From Deltaproteobacteria bacterium (lineage in GTDB: Bacteria > Desulfobacterota > Desulfobaccia > Desulfobaccales > 0-14-0-80-60-11), in the NCBI GenBank assembly GCA_016874945.1, contig VGSO01000186.1, positions 1-6,165 on the forward strand: 6,165 nt of DNA, written 5' to 3'. Under the pieces are notes generated by a model. That model did not search any database, was not told where the DNA came from, and saw only the letters and a program-made list of their open reading frames with translations. The translations under genes and the position numbers were made by a program. Below are positions 1 through 5,974 of the stretch, one piece after another. The stretch's first letter is position 1. Each line of letters starts with the position of its first letter.

Positions 1-1467
1 AGCCTCGTTGTCCACCAGGATCACTCCGGTAACCCGGTCTTTTACCACGAGGGGGACCATGGAGAACTCCGGGGGAGAATAGTATTTCCGAAGCTCCGGC
101 GACAGCTCCTGGACCTGGCCCGTATGGTGGTGGTAAGGGCGTTTATGCAAGGCCGCAGTGATCATGGGACCCTGGGCCTGAAGGGGAATTTCCCAGGCGG
201 CCACCGGTATTTCCTGGGATAGTGGGAGCAGCAGGCCCTCCCGCAAAGGGAGATCCTGCAGGAGGGGGGTGCGTTGCGCGGCCCGGGCGCCTTTTAAGGT
301 TTGGTCAGCTTCATCTACCAGCATGACCATGGCCCGGTCAAATCCCAGACCGTGTTCCAGGGTGAGGCCCTGGAGGATGATTCCCAAAATCTTATCGGTC
401 TGGACCGTGGTCAGCAGGGCCTGGGAGATTTCCTGGAGCGCGGTGAGGTTTTTCACCATGCGCTGGTTCTTCTCTGCCAGTTCCTCCACCTGCTGGTAAG
501 TGAGGGCATTTTCGATGGCGCTGACGATGAGCCCGGCCATGGTGTACAACAGTTGGCGGTTTTCCGGGTCAAAGGGCAGATAGTCGCCGTTGAGGGCAAA
601 CTTGTCATAGACGCACAGGGCGCCGCGCAGCTGGCCTTTGAAGATGAGGGGCACCGCCAGACAGTAATGGGTGTGGCCCTGGGAGTCGGCTGCCTGGGCC
701 TCAAAGTGAGGCGCCGTCCCCGGCCCCCCGGGACCGGGAAAGTCCGGTGGCGGAAACGGCCCTTCCGGGGGGATCCGGCCATAACGGGAAGAGACCCGGA
801 CTTCTCCGGTTACCGCGTCGACTATTTGCAAGGAGGCGCCCCGGGCGGTGATGACTTTGGCGGTGGTGCTGACAATGCGTTCCAGCAAAACCTCCAGCTC
901 CACCGTCGAAGACAGGGCCTTGCCCACCTCGAAGAGGACGGAGAGTTCGGCGATGCGCTTCTTGGCCTCGTCCTGAAGGATGGCCTGGCGCAGCGTCCCA
1001 GCCAGCATCAAGCAGGCAAGTTGCACGCTCTGGCGTTCCGCATGGGTGATGCTGCGGTCCTCCCGATCCATCAACAGCAAGACCCCGTAAAGGAAGTTGT
1101 CGTCGGCCACCGGAAAGGAGGCCAAAGTCTGGTAGGCGGGGTGAAGCTTGGCCAGGGGCGCATCGACGGGCAGGACCGGGCGATGGTTCCGGTGTATCAC
1201 CTTGATCTTGCGGGTGACGGCCGTCTCGCCCACCACTCCCTGGCCCACGGGGAATTCCACCCGCAGATGGGGGGGCACTGGTCCTTGACTGCTGATATTT
1301 AAGAATAAGGTCTCCTTGGCCTTGTCCAGGGCGAAGTAAAGGGCCAGTTCCACTTTCAGGTTCCGGCCCAGGAGGTGGACCATGTTGTTGAGGCGCTCCC
1401 CAAAGCTCACGGTGGAGGTGAAAACCTCCACCATCTGATTGAGAAACGCAGTCCGTTCACCTGCCAT
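1..1467 (-). CDS. Triple GAF-domain sensor protein, 3' end cut by window edge
   Basis: Open frame of 489 codons from ATG at 1467 to the left edge, with no stop, so the C-terminus is missing. Three GAF-like units can be read. GAF1 spans about residues 10-165 and ends in a core around SFPVADDNFLYGVLLLMDRE. A helical linker follows at about 165-182. GAF2 spans about 183-325 (core AVPLIFKGQLRGALCVYDKF) and carries a Pro/Gly-rich loop at 233-250. A second charged helix lies at about 322-345. GAF3 runs from about 343 to the edge (MVPLVVKDRVTGVILVDNEA). No signal peptide or membrane segment is visible, so it looks cytoplasmic. Known for the family: GAF domains bind small ligands or cofactors and are usually followed by a histidine kinase, diguanylate cyclase or ATPase output domain; none is visible here. 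The start lies 6 bp after the glgA stop, with only a weak GGCGGG upstream, so translation is probably coupled to glgA. Inferred role: sensor co-expressed with glycogen synthesis. The ligand is unknown. Confidence 0.85.
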   Translation of the reverse strand, partial: MAGERTAFLNQMVEVFTSTVSFGERLNNMVHLLGRNLKVELALYFALDKAKETLFLNISSQGPVPPHLRVEFPVGQGVVGETAVTRKIKVIHRNHRPVLPVDAPLAKLHPAYQTLASFPVADDNFLYGVLLLMDREDRSITHAERQSVQLACLMLAGTLRQAILQDEAKKRIAELSVLFEVGKALSSTVELEVLLERIVSTTAKVITARGASLQIVDAVTGEVRVSSRYGRIPPEGPFPPPDFPGPGGPGTAPHFEAQAADSQGHTHYCLAVPLIFKGQLRGALCVYDKFALNGDYLPFDPENRQLLYTMAGLIVSAIENALTYQQVEELAEKNQRMVKNLTALQEISQALLTTVQTDKILGIILQGLTLEHGLGFDRAMVMLVDEADQTLKGARAAQRTPLLQDLPLREGLLLPLSQEIPVAAWEIPLQAQGPMITAALHKRPYHHHTGQVQELSPELRKYYSPPEFSMVPLVVKDRVTGVILVDNEA

Positions 1468-1473
1468 AAAGAT

Positions 1474-2940
1474 TTAACCCGCCAACAGGCGCTGCCGTTT
1501 GTCAGCGACTTTCTGATAAAGGTCAACGTATTTGGGGGCCACGGTTTCCCAAGAAAAGTCCAGGGTCATGTTCTGGCGCATGAGGGCTTCCCAAGCCGGC
1601 CGATTCTTATAAAGGGTTAAGGCCCGATTAAGAGCACCCAGGAATTCCGCGGGGGTATAGCCGGTGAATTTAAAACCGTTCCCCCGACCGGTTTCCGGGT
1701 CGTATTCCTGGATGGTTTCGTCCAGCCCGCCGGTGGCCCGCACCACGGGGATGGCGCCGTAGCGCAGGCAATAAAGTTGATCCAGGCCGCAGGGTTCGTA
1801 ACGGGAGGGCATGGTAAAGATATCCACCCCGGCAATGAGACGGTGGGCTAATTCATAGCTGTAACCCACCACCAGGCCCATTTTGTCCGGATGGCGCTGG
1901 CTGATCTCCCGGAGGAGATACTCGTGCCGCTCTTCTCCGGAGCCCTGGATGACAAAGCCCACGTCGGCCTGGAGCAGTTCATCCAGGGTATTTTCCACCA
2001 AATCGATACCCTTGCGTTCAAAGAAGCGGGTGGTCATGCCGATGAGAGGGCGGTCAAGGGGCAAGGCCAGGTTAAACTGCCCCAGCAACGCGGCTTTGCA
2101 AGCCTTCTTGCCCTCCAGGTTCTCCTGGTCGTATTGGCCCGCGATATAAGGGCACCGGCTGGGGTTCCACCACTGGTAATCCACCCCTTCCACTATGCCG
2201 AAAAGCTCGGAGGCCCGCTCCTGGAAAAGCCCCTCCAGGCCGAAGCCGTATTCCGGAGTCTGAATTTCTTCCCGGTACTTGGCGCTCACGGTGCTCAAGA
2301 GGTCGGCAAAGACCAGGCCCCCTTTCATAAAATTGATCCGGCCGTAAAACTCCAGGGCCTTGGGGGAGAACAGCTCCCAGCCCAACCCGGTGAGGGGCAG
2401 GTCAAAGGAGGAAAAAATGCCCTGGTAACCCACGTTGTGCACCGTGTAGAGCACCGGCAGGCGCCGGCACCGGGGGCGGTCGTGGTACAGGGTGCGCAGG
2501 TACACGGGCACCAACCCAGTCTGCCATTCATGGGCGTGGCAGACGTCGGCTTCCAGTTCCAGGGCCTCCTGCATCTCCACCACCGCCCGGCAGAAGAAGA
2601 TGAAGCGCTCGGAATTGTCCTCGAAGGAGCCGTAGGTGGTGCCGTACAGTCCTTCCCGGTTAAAGAGGCTGTCCTGGGCGATGAAATAATAGTTGACCCC
2701 GTCATCCGAGGCCTGGAAGAGCTCCGCGTCAAGAGTCTTCCAGGACAGGGGGATGGTGAGCGTGCGGCCGGTGGGGGTGAGTTCCCGCCCCGATTCCCTG
2801 ACCTGCCGGTACAAGGGCAGCACCGTCGTTACCTGGTGTCCCAGGTTCACCAGGGCCCGGGACAGACCCTGGATCACTTCCGCCAGACCGCCGCTGGCCG
2901 CAAAGGGGTTGGCCTCGGGCGTTACCATCAGGATGTGCAT
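1474..2940 (-). CDS. glgA: Glycogen synthase, GT5 family (GlgA)
   Basis: A 488-residue protein, normal for bacterial GlgA (about 475-490). The family transfers glucose from ADP-glucose to the non-reducing end of an alpha-1,4-glucan in the cytoplasm. GT5 landmarks in order: N-terminal strand and glycine loop (MHILMVTPEANPFAASGGL, 1-19), HAHEWQTG (135-142), TVHNVGYQG (166-174), GIVEGVDYQWWNP (248-260), the donor phosphate-binding Arg305 and Lys310 in TTRFFERKG, GSGEE (333-337), the catalytic-glutamate motif EPCGL (382-386) and RATGGL (401-406). Oddity: the usual KTGGL/KxGGL motif reads ASGGL, so the ADP-glucose-contacting lysine is replaced by alanine at position 14. An upstream in-frame ATG at 3024 would add 28 residues, but those overlap galT and the conserved MHILMVTPEA begins at 2940, which has GAGG four bases upstream. 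The start overlaps the galT end by 13 bp, so the two are translationally coupled. Confidence 0.93.
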   Translation of the reverse strand: MHILMVTPEANPFAASGGLAEVIQGLSRALVNLGHQVTTVLPLYRQVRESGRELTPTGRTLTIPLSWKTLDAELFQASDDGVNYYFIAQDSLFNREGLYGTTYGSFEDNSERFIFFCRAVVEMQEALELEADVCHAHEWQTGLVPVYLRTLYHDRPRCRRLPVLYTVHNVGYQGIFSSFDLPLTGLGWELFSPKALEFYGRINFMKGGLVFADLLSTVSAKYREEIQTPEYGFGLEGLFQERASELFGIVEGVDYQWWNPSRCPYIAGQYDQENLEGKKACKAALLGQFNLALPLDRPLIGMTTRFFERKGIDLVENTLDELLQADVGFVIQGSGEERHEYLLREISQRHPDKMGLVVGYSYELAHRLIAGVDIFTMPSRYEPCGLDQLYCLRYGAIPVVRATGGLDETIQEYDPETGRGNGFKFTGYTPAEFLGALNRALTLYKNRPAWEALMRQNMTLDFSWETVAPKYVDLYQKVADKRQRLLAG

Positions 2941-3953
2941 AAGACCTCGTCCAGCTTCACCTCCCGGAGATACTGGGCCGCATCTTCCGGAGGGGTGGGA
3001 TTGATGAAAAAACCCGAACCCCACTCAAACCCCGCCATCAGGGTGAGCTTGGGCATGATCTCAAAATGCCAGTGGTAATGGGGCAAAACCGGCTCTCGCA
3101 GCGGCGCGGTGTGCAGGATGAAATTGTAAGGCGCCTTGCCCAGGGACTTTTCCAGGCGCTTCAGGGTCGCGGAAAAGATTTCCGCCAATTGCCGCCGGGA
3201 GGCGTCGCCAAGGTCCATATAGCTGGAATGATGGGTCTTGGGCAGAATCCAGACTTCAAAGGGGGAGCGGGGGGCGAAGGGGCACACCGCCAGGAACTCC
3301 TGGTTTTCCAGGACCACCCGCAACTGCTGCTGCAGTTCCTGGCGAATCATGTCGCAAAAGACGCAGCGCTCTTTCCACTTGTAGTAAAGCTTGCTGCCCT
3401 GAATCTCTTCCTGGACCAACTCCGGGACGATGGGCAGTCCGATGAGCTGACTGTGGGTATGCTCTAAAGAGGCGCCAGCGGCCCGGCCCCAGTTTTTAAA
3501 GATAAGCACATATTGATACCGATGGTCCTGGGCCAGGCTCACCATGCGCTCCTGGTAAGCCTCCAGCACCAGAATGAACTCCTCAATGGTGATGTTGGTG
3601 AGCAGGGCATGGTGATCGGGATGTTCGATGATAACCTCATGGGTGCCGATGCCGTTCATCTTGTCGAACATGCCCTCGCCCTGACGGTTGAGCAGGTCCT
3701 CGGGCCGCATCACCAGGGCGGGGAATTTGTTGTTCACCACCCTCAGACGCCAGCCTGCGGTATTGGGCTCAGTGCCCGGGTCCCGGATGGAAAAAACCTC
3801 CGGAGGGGTGGTGTGCTCGTTACCCGAATCAAAAGGACAAAACCCCCCTTTAACCGCTTCGGGTTCAATGACAAAGTCGTGGGGCCGCTTGCCCCGTTCG
3901 GTGGCGATGATCACCCAGCGGTCAATAATGGGGTCTTTGCGCAGTTCCGGCAT
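2928..3953 (-). CDS. galT: GalT-family nucleotidyltransferase (galactose-1-phosphate uridylyltransferase-like)
   Basis: A 341-residue HIT-superfamily GalT protein, near the usual 330-350. The opening LRKDPIIDRWVIIATERGKR is typical. FKNWGRAAGASLEHTHSQLIG (about 152-172) carries the HxHxQ active site: His165, His167 (expected nucleotidylated histidine) and Gln169. HYHWHFEIMPKLT (292-304) holds the C-terminal histidine cluster. A CxxC pair (Cys197, Cys200) marks a second zinc site. The first zinc motif is altered: CPFD (39-42) instead of CPFC, while His114 is kept. Known reaction: uridylyl exchange between UDP-glucose and galactose-1-phosphate (Leloir pathway); plant relatives act as ADP-glucose phosphorylases. 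Overlap with glgA, and no galK or galE in the window, makes an ADP-glucose or glycogen-linked role possible, so the symbol is by family only. ATG 3953 has a strong Shine-Dalgarno seven bases upstream and a promoter further up. First gene of the galT-glgA-GAF operon. Confidence 0.9.
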   Translation of the reverse strand: MPELRKDPIIDRWVIIATERGKRPHDFVIEPEAVKGGFCPFDSGNEHTTPPEVFSIRDPGTEPNTAGWRLRVVNNKFPALVMRPEDLLNRQGEGMFDKMNGIGTHEVIIEHPDHHALLTNITIEEFILVLEAYQERMVSLAQDHRYQYVLIFKNWGRAAGASLEHTHSQLIGLPIVPELVQEEIQGSKLYYKWKERCVFCDMIRQELQQQLRVVLENQEFLAVCPFAPRSPFEVWILPKTHHSSYMDLGDASRRQLAEIFSATLKRLEKSLGKAPYNFILHTAPLREPVLPHYHWHFEIMPKLTLMAGFEWGSGFFINPTPPEDAAQYLREVKLDEVLCTS

Positions 3954-3957
3954 ATGT

Positions 3958-3967
3958 CCACCTCCCT
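3958..3967 (-). promoter_or_regulatory. Strong ribosome binding site of galT
   Basis: The minus strand reads AGGGAGGTGG, with the GGAGG core at 3961-3965 and seven bases to the ATG. It is much the best Shine-Dalgarno in the window and fixes the galT start. Its 5' half is also one arm of an inverted repeat (3962-3967 with 3984-3989). Confidence 0.8.
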
Positions 3968-3989
3968 CATGCCCTTGGGGTTAAGGGAG
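3962..3989 (-). promoter_or_regulatory. Alternative hairpins in the galT leader covering the Shine-Dalgarno
   Basis: In the minus-strand transcript CUCCCU (3984-3989) can pair perfectly with AGGGAG (3962-3967), which hides four bases of the GGAGG core. A competing hairpin pairs CCCUU (3983-3987) with AAGGG (3972-3976) around a six-base loop and would leave the Shine-Dalgarno free. The two share bases and so exclude each other. The complementarity is seen directly; a regulatory role is inference, and the stems are short (6 and 5 bp). Confidence 0.4.
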
Positions 3990-4012
3990 CGGTTTTCCTT
4001 ACATATCCAATA

Positions 4013-4040
4013 ATTATACGCCCCTTAGTAAATTTTGCAA
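4013..4040 (-). promoter_or_regulatory. Sigma70-type promoter for the galT-glgA-GAF operon
   Basis: The minus strand has a perfect -10 TATAAT (4013-4018), a 16-bp spacer and a -35 of TTGCAA (4035-4040, four of six matches to TTGACA). The start of transcription would fall near 4006, giving a leader of about 50 nt before the galT ATG. It is the best promoter match I found in the window. The -35 lies inside the arm of the palindromic repeat at 4029-4116. Confidence 0.65.
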
Positions 4041-4116
4041 ATGAAACCGCGATGGAACACAGATGGACAAACCATTATTTGCATTAATCGGCATTTATCT
4101 GCGGTTAAAAAATTTA
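4029..4116. repeat. Palindromic intergenic repeat with nested inverted arms
   Basis: The outer arms TAAATTTT (4029-4036) and AAAATTTA (4109-4116) are exact inverted copies. The inner arms AACCGC (4045-4050) and GCGGTT (4101-4106) bound a 62-bp core that contains AACACAGATGGACA. Another pair, TGCAAAT/ATTTGCA (4036-4042, 4077-4083), lies within. The AACCGC...ACACAGATGGACA style resembles short dispersed intergenic repeats I associate with several anaerobic bacteria, but copy number cannot be seen here. The right outer arm includes the TAA stop of the DUF2905 gene and the left arm overlaps the -35 of the galT promoter. Confidence 0.5.
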
Positions 4117-4326
4117 CCGGCGCCATAACGCCAAAATTATCGTCAAAATAATGCTAAGGAGAATGCAGGTCCCCAGGGGAAAATAGAAGGTGAAGTTGTC
4201 CCGTTTGTAAGTGAAATCCAGGGGCAGCTTTCCCAGCCAGGGGATTTTGGGGGCCAGCAGGATGACCACGCCGATAATCACCAGCAGGACTCCGACCATG
4301 ATTATCAAGCGGGCTATTTCGGACAT
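4114..4326 (-). CDS. DUF2905 family small membrane protein
   Basis: A 70-residue protein, the usual size for DUF2905. Two hydrophobic helices (about residues 5-25 and 50-67) flank a conserved amphipathic middle, GKLPLDFTYKRDNFTFYFPL (32-51), which matches the family pattern of LPGDI..., an aromatic-rich FxFYFPL and a short C-terminal basic tail (here WRR). Expected to sit in the inner membrane; no biochemical function is established for the family. The start ATG at 4326 has GAGGGGG directly upstream (GAGG four bases from the ATG). It lies 70 bp downstream of the CoA-transferase, separated by a repeat, and 160 bp upstream of galT, which has its own promoter. It may be read through from the CoA-transferase gene. 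In other bacteria DUF2905 genes often sit beside unrelated housekeeping genes, so the context says little about function. Confidence 0.88.
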   Translation of the reverse strand: MSEIARLIIMVGVLLVIIGVVILLAPKIPWLGKLPLDFTYKRDNFTFYFPLGTCILLSIILTIILALWRR

Positions 4327-4337
4327 ACCCCCTCAGG

Positions 4338-4400
4338 TTATCCACAGATTTCACAGATTATCACAGATATTGCAATTCCTGGGCAAAATCTGTGGATCAC
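4338..4400. repeat. Short CACAGATT-type repeat with 12-bp inverted repeat and a DnaA-box match
   Basis: ATCCACAGATTT (4340-4351) and AAATCTGTGGAT (4386-4397) are exact inverted copies, extendable to 15 bp with one mismatch. The left arm starts three units at 9-10 bp spacing: CACAGATT (4343-4350), CACAGATT (4352-4359), CACAGATA (4362-4369). TTATCCACA (4338-4346) equals the DnaA-box consensus. The right arm reaches the first base of the CoA-transferase stop. It has the look of a dispersed intergenic repeat and could also form a hairpin at the 3' end of the transcript, but there is no T-run to call it a terminator. Confidence 0.5.
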
Positions 4401-5698
4401 AAAAGCCGCATCTTTTCGGCTTCCTTGAGCAAATCCTCCCGGAATTGCGGATGGGCCAGGCCGATGATGTCCAGGGCCCGTTCCCGGGTGGATTTTCCCT
4501 TGAGATTCACCGCTCCGTATTCCGTGGCCAGGTAATGAACGTCCATCCGGGGGGTGGTGACCACCGTGCCCGAGGCAAACCGGGGGACCACCCGGGAGAC
4601 TTCGCCGTCGTGGGCCGTGGCATAAGACGCAATGAAGGATTTGCCCCCGGGGGAGTTGAAGGCCCCCCGGACAAAGTCCAACTGGCCGCCGGCGCCGCTG
4701 TATTCGAAGCCCCCCAGGTGCTCGGAATTGCACTGGCCCAGCAAATCCACCTCCAGGGTGGAGTTGATGGAGATCATCTTGTCGTTGCGGGCGATAATGT
4801 GGGGTGCGTTGGTATAGGACACCGGGTAGCTTTCCATGCTGGGGTTGTCGTGCATGAACTCGTACATCTCCAGGTCTCCCAGGGCGTTGGTGAACACGTG
4901 CTTCCGGGGGTGCAACGATTTGGCCCGCCCGGTGATCACCCCCTTCTTGATGAGGCGCACCATGCCGGGACAGAGGAGTTCGGTGTGGATTCCCAGGTCC
5001 TTATGATTCTCCAGATGGTGGCACACCGCGTTGGGGATGCCGCCGATGCCCAACTGCAAGGTGGCGCCGTCGGGGACCAGCTCCGCGATGAGGCGGCCGA
5101 TTTGCTCCGCTTCGGGCTTGGCGGGCGTGGGGGTGATTTCCAGCAGGGGGGCGTCGTGCTCCACAATGGCGTCCACCTCGGAGACGTGCAGGAGGGACTC
5201 CCCGAAGACCCGGGGCATGCGGGGATTGACTTCCACCAGGAGCCGCCGTCCGCACCGGGCCGCGGTGGAAATATAGTCGTTCACCGCGCCGAAAGTGAAA
5301 AACCCGGCTTTATCCATGGGCGACACCGTGGTGAGGGCCGCGTCCACGTCCATGAAATCCCGGCACAAGCGGGGAATCTGGTGGAATTCGTTGGGGACGA
5401 AGAAATTCACTCCGGCCTTCACCAGCTCCCGGTCCGAGGCGCTGACGAACCAGCTATAGTGGTGGATCTGGCCGGTCAACTCCGGGGCCAGGATGGTGCG
5501 GGCCGAATGGGCCATGGGCAGCAGGGAATAGACCTTGAGGTCTTTAAGATCGCCCTGGCGCACGCGGTCCGCCATGGCCGCCAGCAAGGCCGGGGGCTCC
5601 CCCACGGCCATGGCGTGGACGATGGTGTCGCCGTCCCGCAAGGCAGCCACGGCCTTTTCCGGGGTGATGAGCTTGCGTCGGTATTCGGTGAGATACAT
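4397..5698 (-). CDS. CoA-transferase, acetyl-CoA hydrolase/4-hydroxybutyrate CoA-transferase family
   Basis: A 433-residue protein, the usual family size (about 430-440). The opening YRRKLITPEKAVAALRDGDT is typical. LQLGIGGIPNAV (215-226) forms the glycine loop. GIHTELLCPGMVRLIKKGVI (236-255) holds Glu240, which lines up with the catalytic glutamate reported near position 238 of 4-hydroxybutyrate CoA-transferase. GAGGQLDFVRGA (335-346) and ATEYGAVNLKGKS (391-403) are the C-terminal landmarks, followed by GLAHPQFRE. The family moves CoA between acetyl-CoA or other short acyl-CoAs and carboxylic acids through a glutamyl-CoA intermediate; the exact acids (acetate, butyrate, 4-hydroxybutyrate, propionate) cannot be told. 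No signal peptide, so cytoplasmic. Start: a TTG at 5731 would add 11 residues, but ATG 5698 matches the family N-terminus; its ribosome site is weak (GGA only). It follows a long structured leader. Confidence 0.92.
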   Translation of the reverse strand: MYLTEYRRKLITPEKAVAALRDGDTIVHAMAVGEPPALLAAMADRVRQGDLKDLKVYSLLPMAHSARTILAPELTGQIHHYSWFVSASDRELVKAGVNFFVPNEFHQIPRLCRDFMDVDAALTTVSPMDKAGFFTFGAVNDYISTAARCGRRLLVEVNPRMPRVFGESLLHVSEVDAIVEHDAPLLEITPTPAKPEAEQIGRLIAELVPDGATLQLGIGGIPNAVCHHLENHKDLGIHTELLCPGMVRLIKKGVITGRAKSLHPRKHVFTNALGDLEMYEFMHDNPSMESYPVSYTNAPHIIARNDKMISINSTLEVDLLGQCNSEHLGGFEYSGAGGQLDFVRGAFNSPGGKSFIASYATAHDGEVSRVVPRFASGTVVTTPRMDVHYLATEYGAVNLKGKSTRERALDIIGLAHPQFREDLLKEAEKMRLL

Positions 5699-5741
5699 AT
5701 GTCCATTATCCGTTTCATTTCTCGTTACCAAGCTCTCGCGC

Positions 5742-5793
5742 GAAAAGTTCCGGTCGGCACAGGCTGGAAAGCCTGAGCTGCCAATAACTTTTC
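5742..5793. other. Long hairpin in the CoA-transferase leader
   Basis: Three nested stems on one axis. GAAAAGTT/AACTTTTC (5742-5749 with 5786-5793) is 8 bp, GGCA/TGCC (5756-5759 with 5779-5782) is 4 bp, and CAGGCT/AGCCTG (5760-5765 with 5770-5775) is 6 bp. They close on a four-base loop (5766-5769), with an AGC bulge and one internal loop. Read on the plus strand the loop is GGAA, a GNRA tetraloop; on the minus strand it is TTCC. All 18 pairs are Watson-Crick, so either strand can fold. It ends 43 bp before the CoA-transferase ATG. It could be a leader structure, a dispersed REP-like palindrome or part of a small RNA. Confidence 0.55.
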
Positions 5794-5879
5794 ATGCTTT
5801 ACGGGTGAGCCGCAGGCTGATGCGCGACTGTTCTGAATAGTTCATCAGGCAGCTTCGAGGGTAACGTGATATCCTGAAC

Positions 5880-5901
5880 CTTTTAAGCGCCTGCTTAGGA
5901 G
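5880..5901 (+). other. Small hairpin, more stable on the plus strand
   Basis: CTTTTAAGC (5880-5888) pairs with GCTTAGGAG (5893-5901) around GCCT. On the plus strand two of the nine pairs are G-U. On the minus strand those two become A-C mismatches, so the structure favours a plus-strand transcript. No T-run follows, so it is not a terminator. Confidence 0.3.
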
Positions 5902-5951
5902 TGACTTTGATGATTTATGGTGGCTAAAGGTCCGTGGCGACAGGGCCTCAC

Positions 5952-5974
5952 GGGGTTTTAAAGTCCCCCTTTTT
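5952..5974 (+). terminator. Possible weak terminator on the plus strand
   Basis: GGGG (5952-5955) can pair with CCCC (5965-5968) over a nine-base loop, followed after one C by five Ts (5970-5974). The stem is only 4 bp and there is no plus-strand gene to its left for thousands of bases, so it may simply be part of the C-run/G-run repeat. Confidence 0.2.

Noticed and set aside
301..1302. Plus-strand open frame of 333 codons
   Set aside because: Antisense to the triple-GAF gene, whose minus-strand frame is open for 489 codons and shows repeated GAF cores.
2941..3024. 28-residue N-terminal extension of GlgA from ATG 3024
   Set aside because: It lies wholly inside the galT coding region, has no conserved residues, and the family N-terminus begins exactly at the ATG at 2940.
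1891..3078. Plus-strand open frame of 395 codons
   Set aside because: Antisense shadow of glgA and the end of galT; composition is His/Gly/Gln-rich with no domain, while the minus strand carries the full GT5 motif set.
5699..5727. Promoter-like TTGGTA and GATAAT directly before the CoA-transferase ATG
   Set aside because: Transcription would start at or inside the start codon, giving a leaderless mRNA; the short spacing and poor -35 make chance more likely.
5699..5731. TTG start at 5731 adding 11 residues to the CoA-transferase
   Set aside because: TTG is a rarer start with no good ribosome site, and relatives begin at or near the sequence after ATG 5698. It cannot be fully excluded because the ATG also has a weak ribosome site.
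4211..5776. Plus-strand open frame of 521 codons, longer than the gene opposite it
   Set aside because: It is antisense to the CoA-transferase and DUF2905 genes, both of which have clear family motifs. Its translation is low-complexity (rich in Gly, His, Val, Gln) with no recognisable domain, as expected from the mirror frame of G/C-biased codons.
5750..5790. Sigma54 promoter suggested by GGCAC/TTGGCA in the leader hairpin
   Set aside because: The invariant GG and GC are not separated by the required 10 bases on either strand.
5742..5901. Known riboswitch (cobalamin, TPP, SAM, c-di-GMP) in the CoA-transferase leader
   Set aside because: None of the conserved core motifs of those classes could be found on either strand; only generic hairpins are seen.
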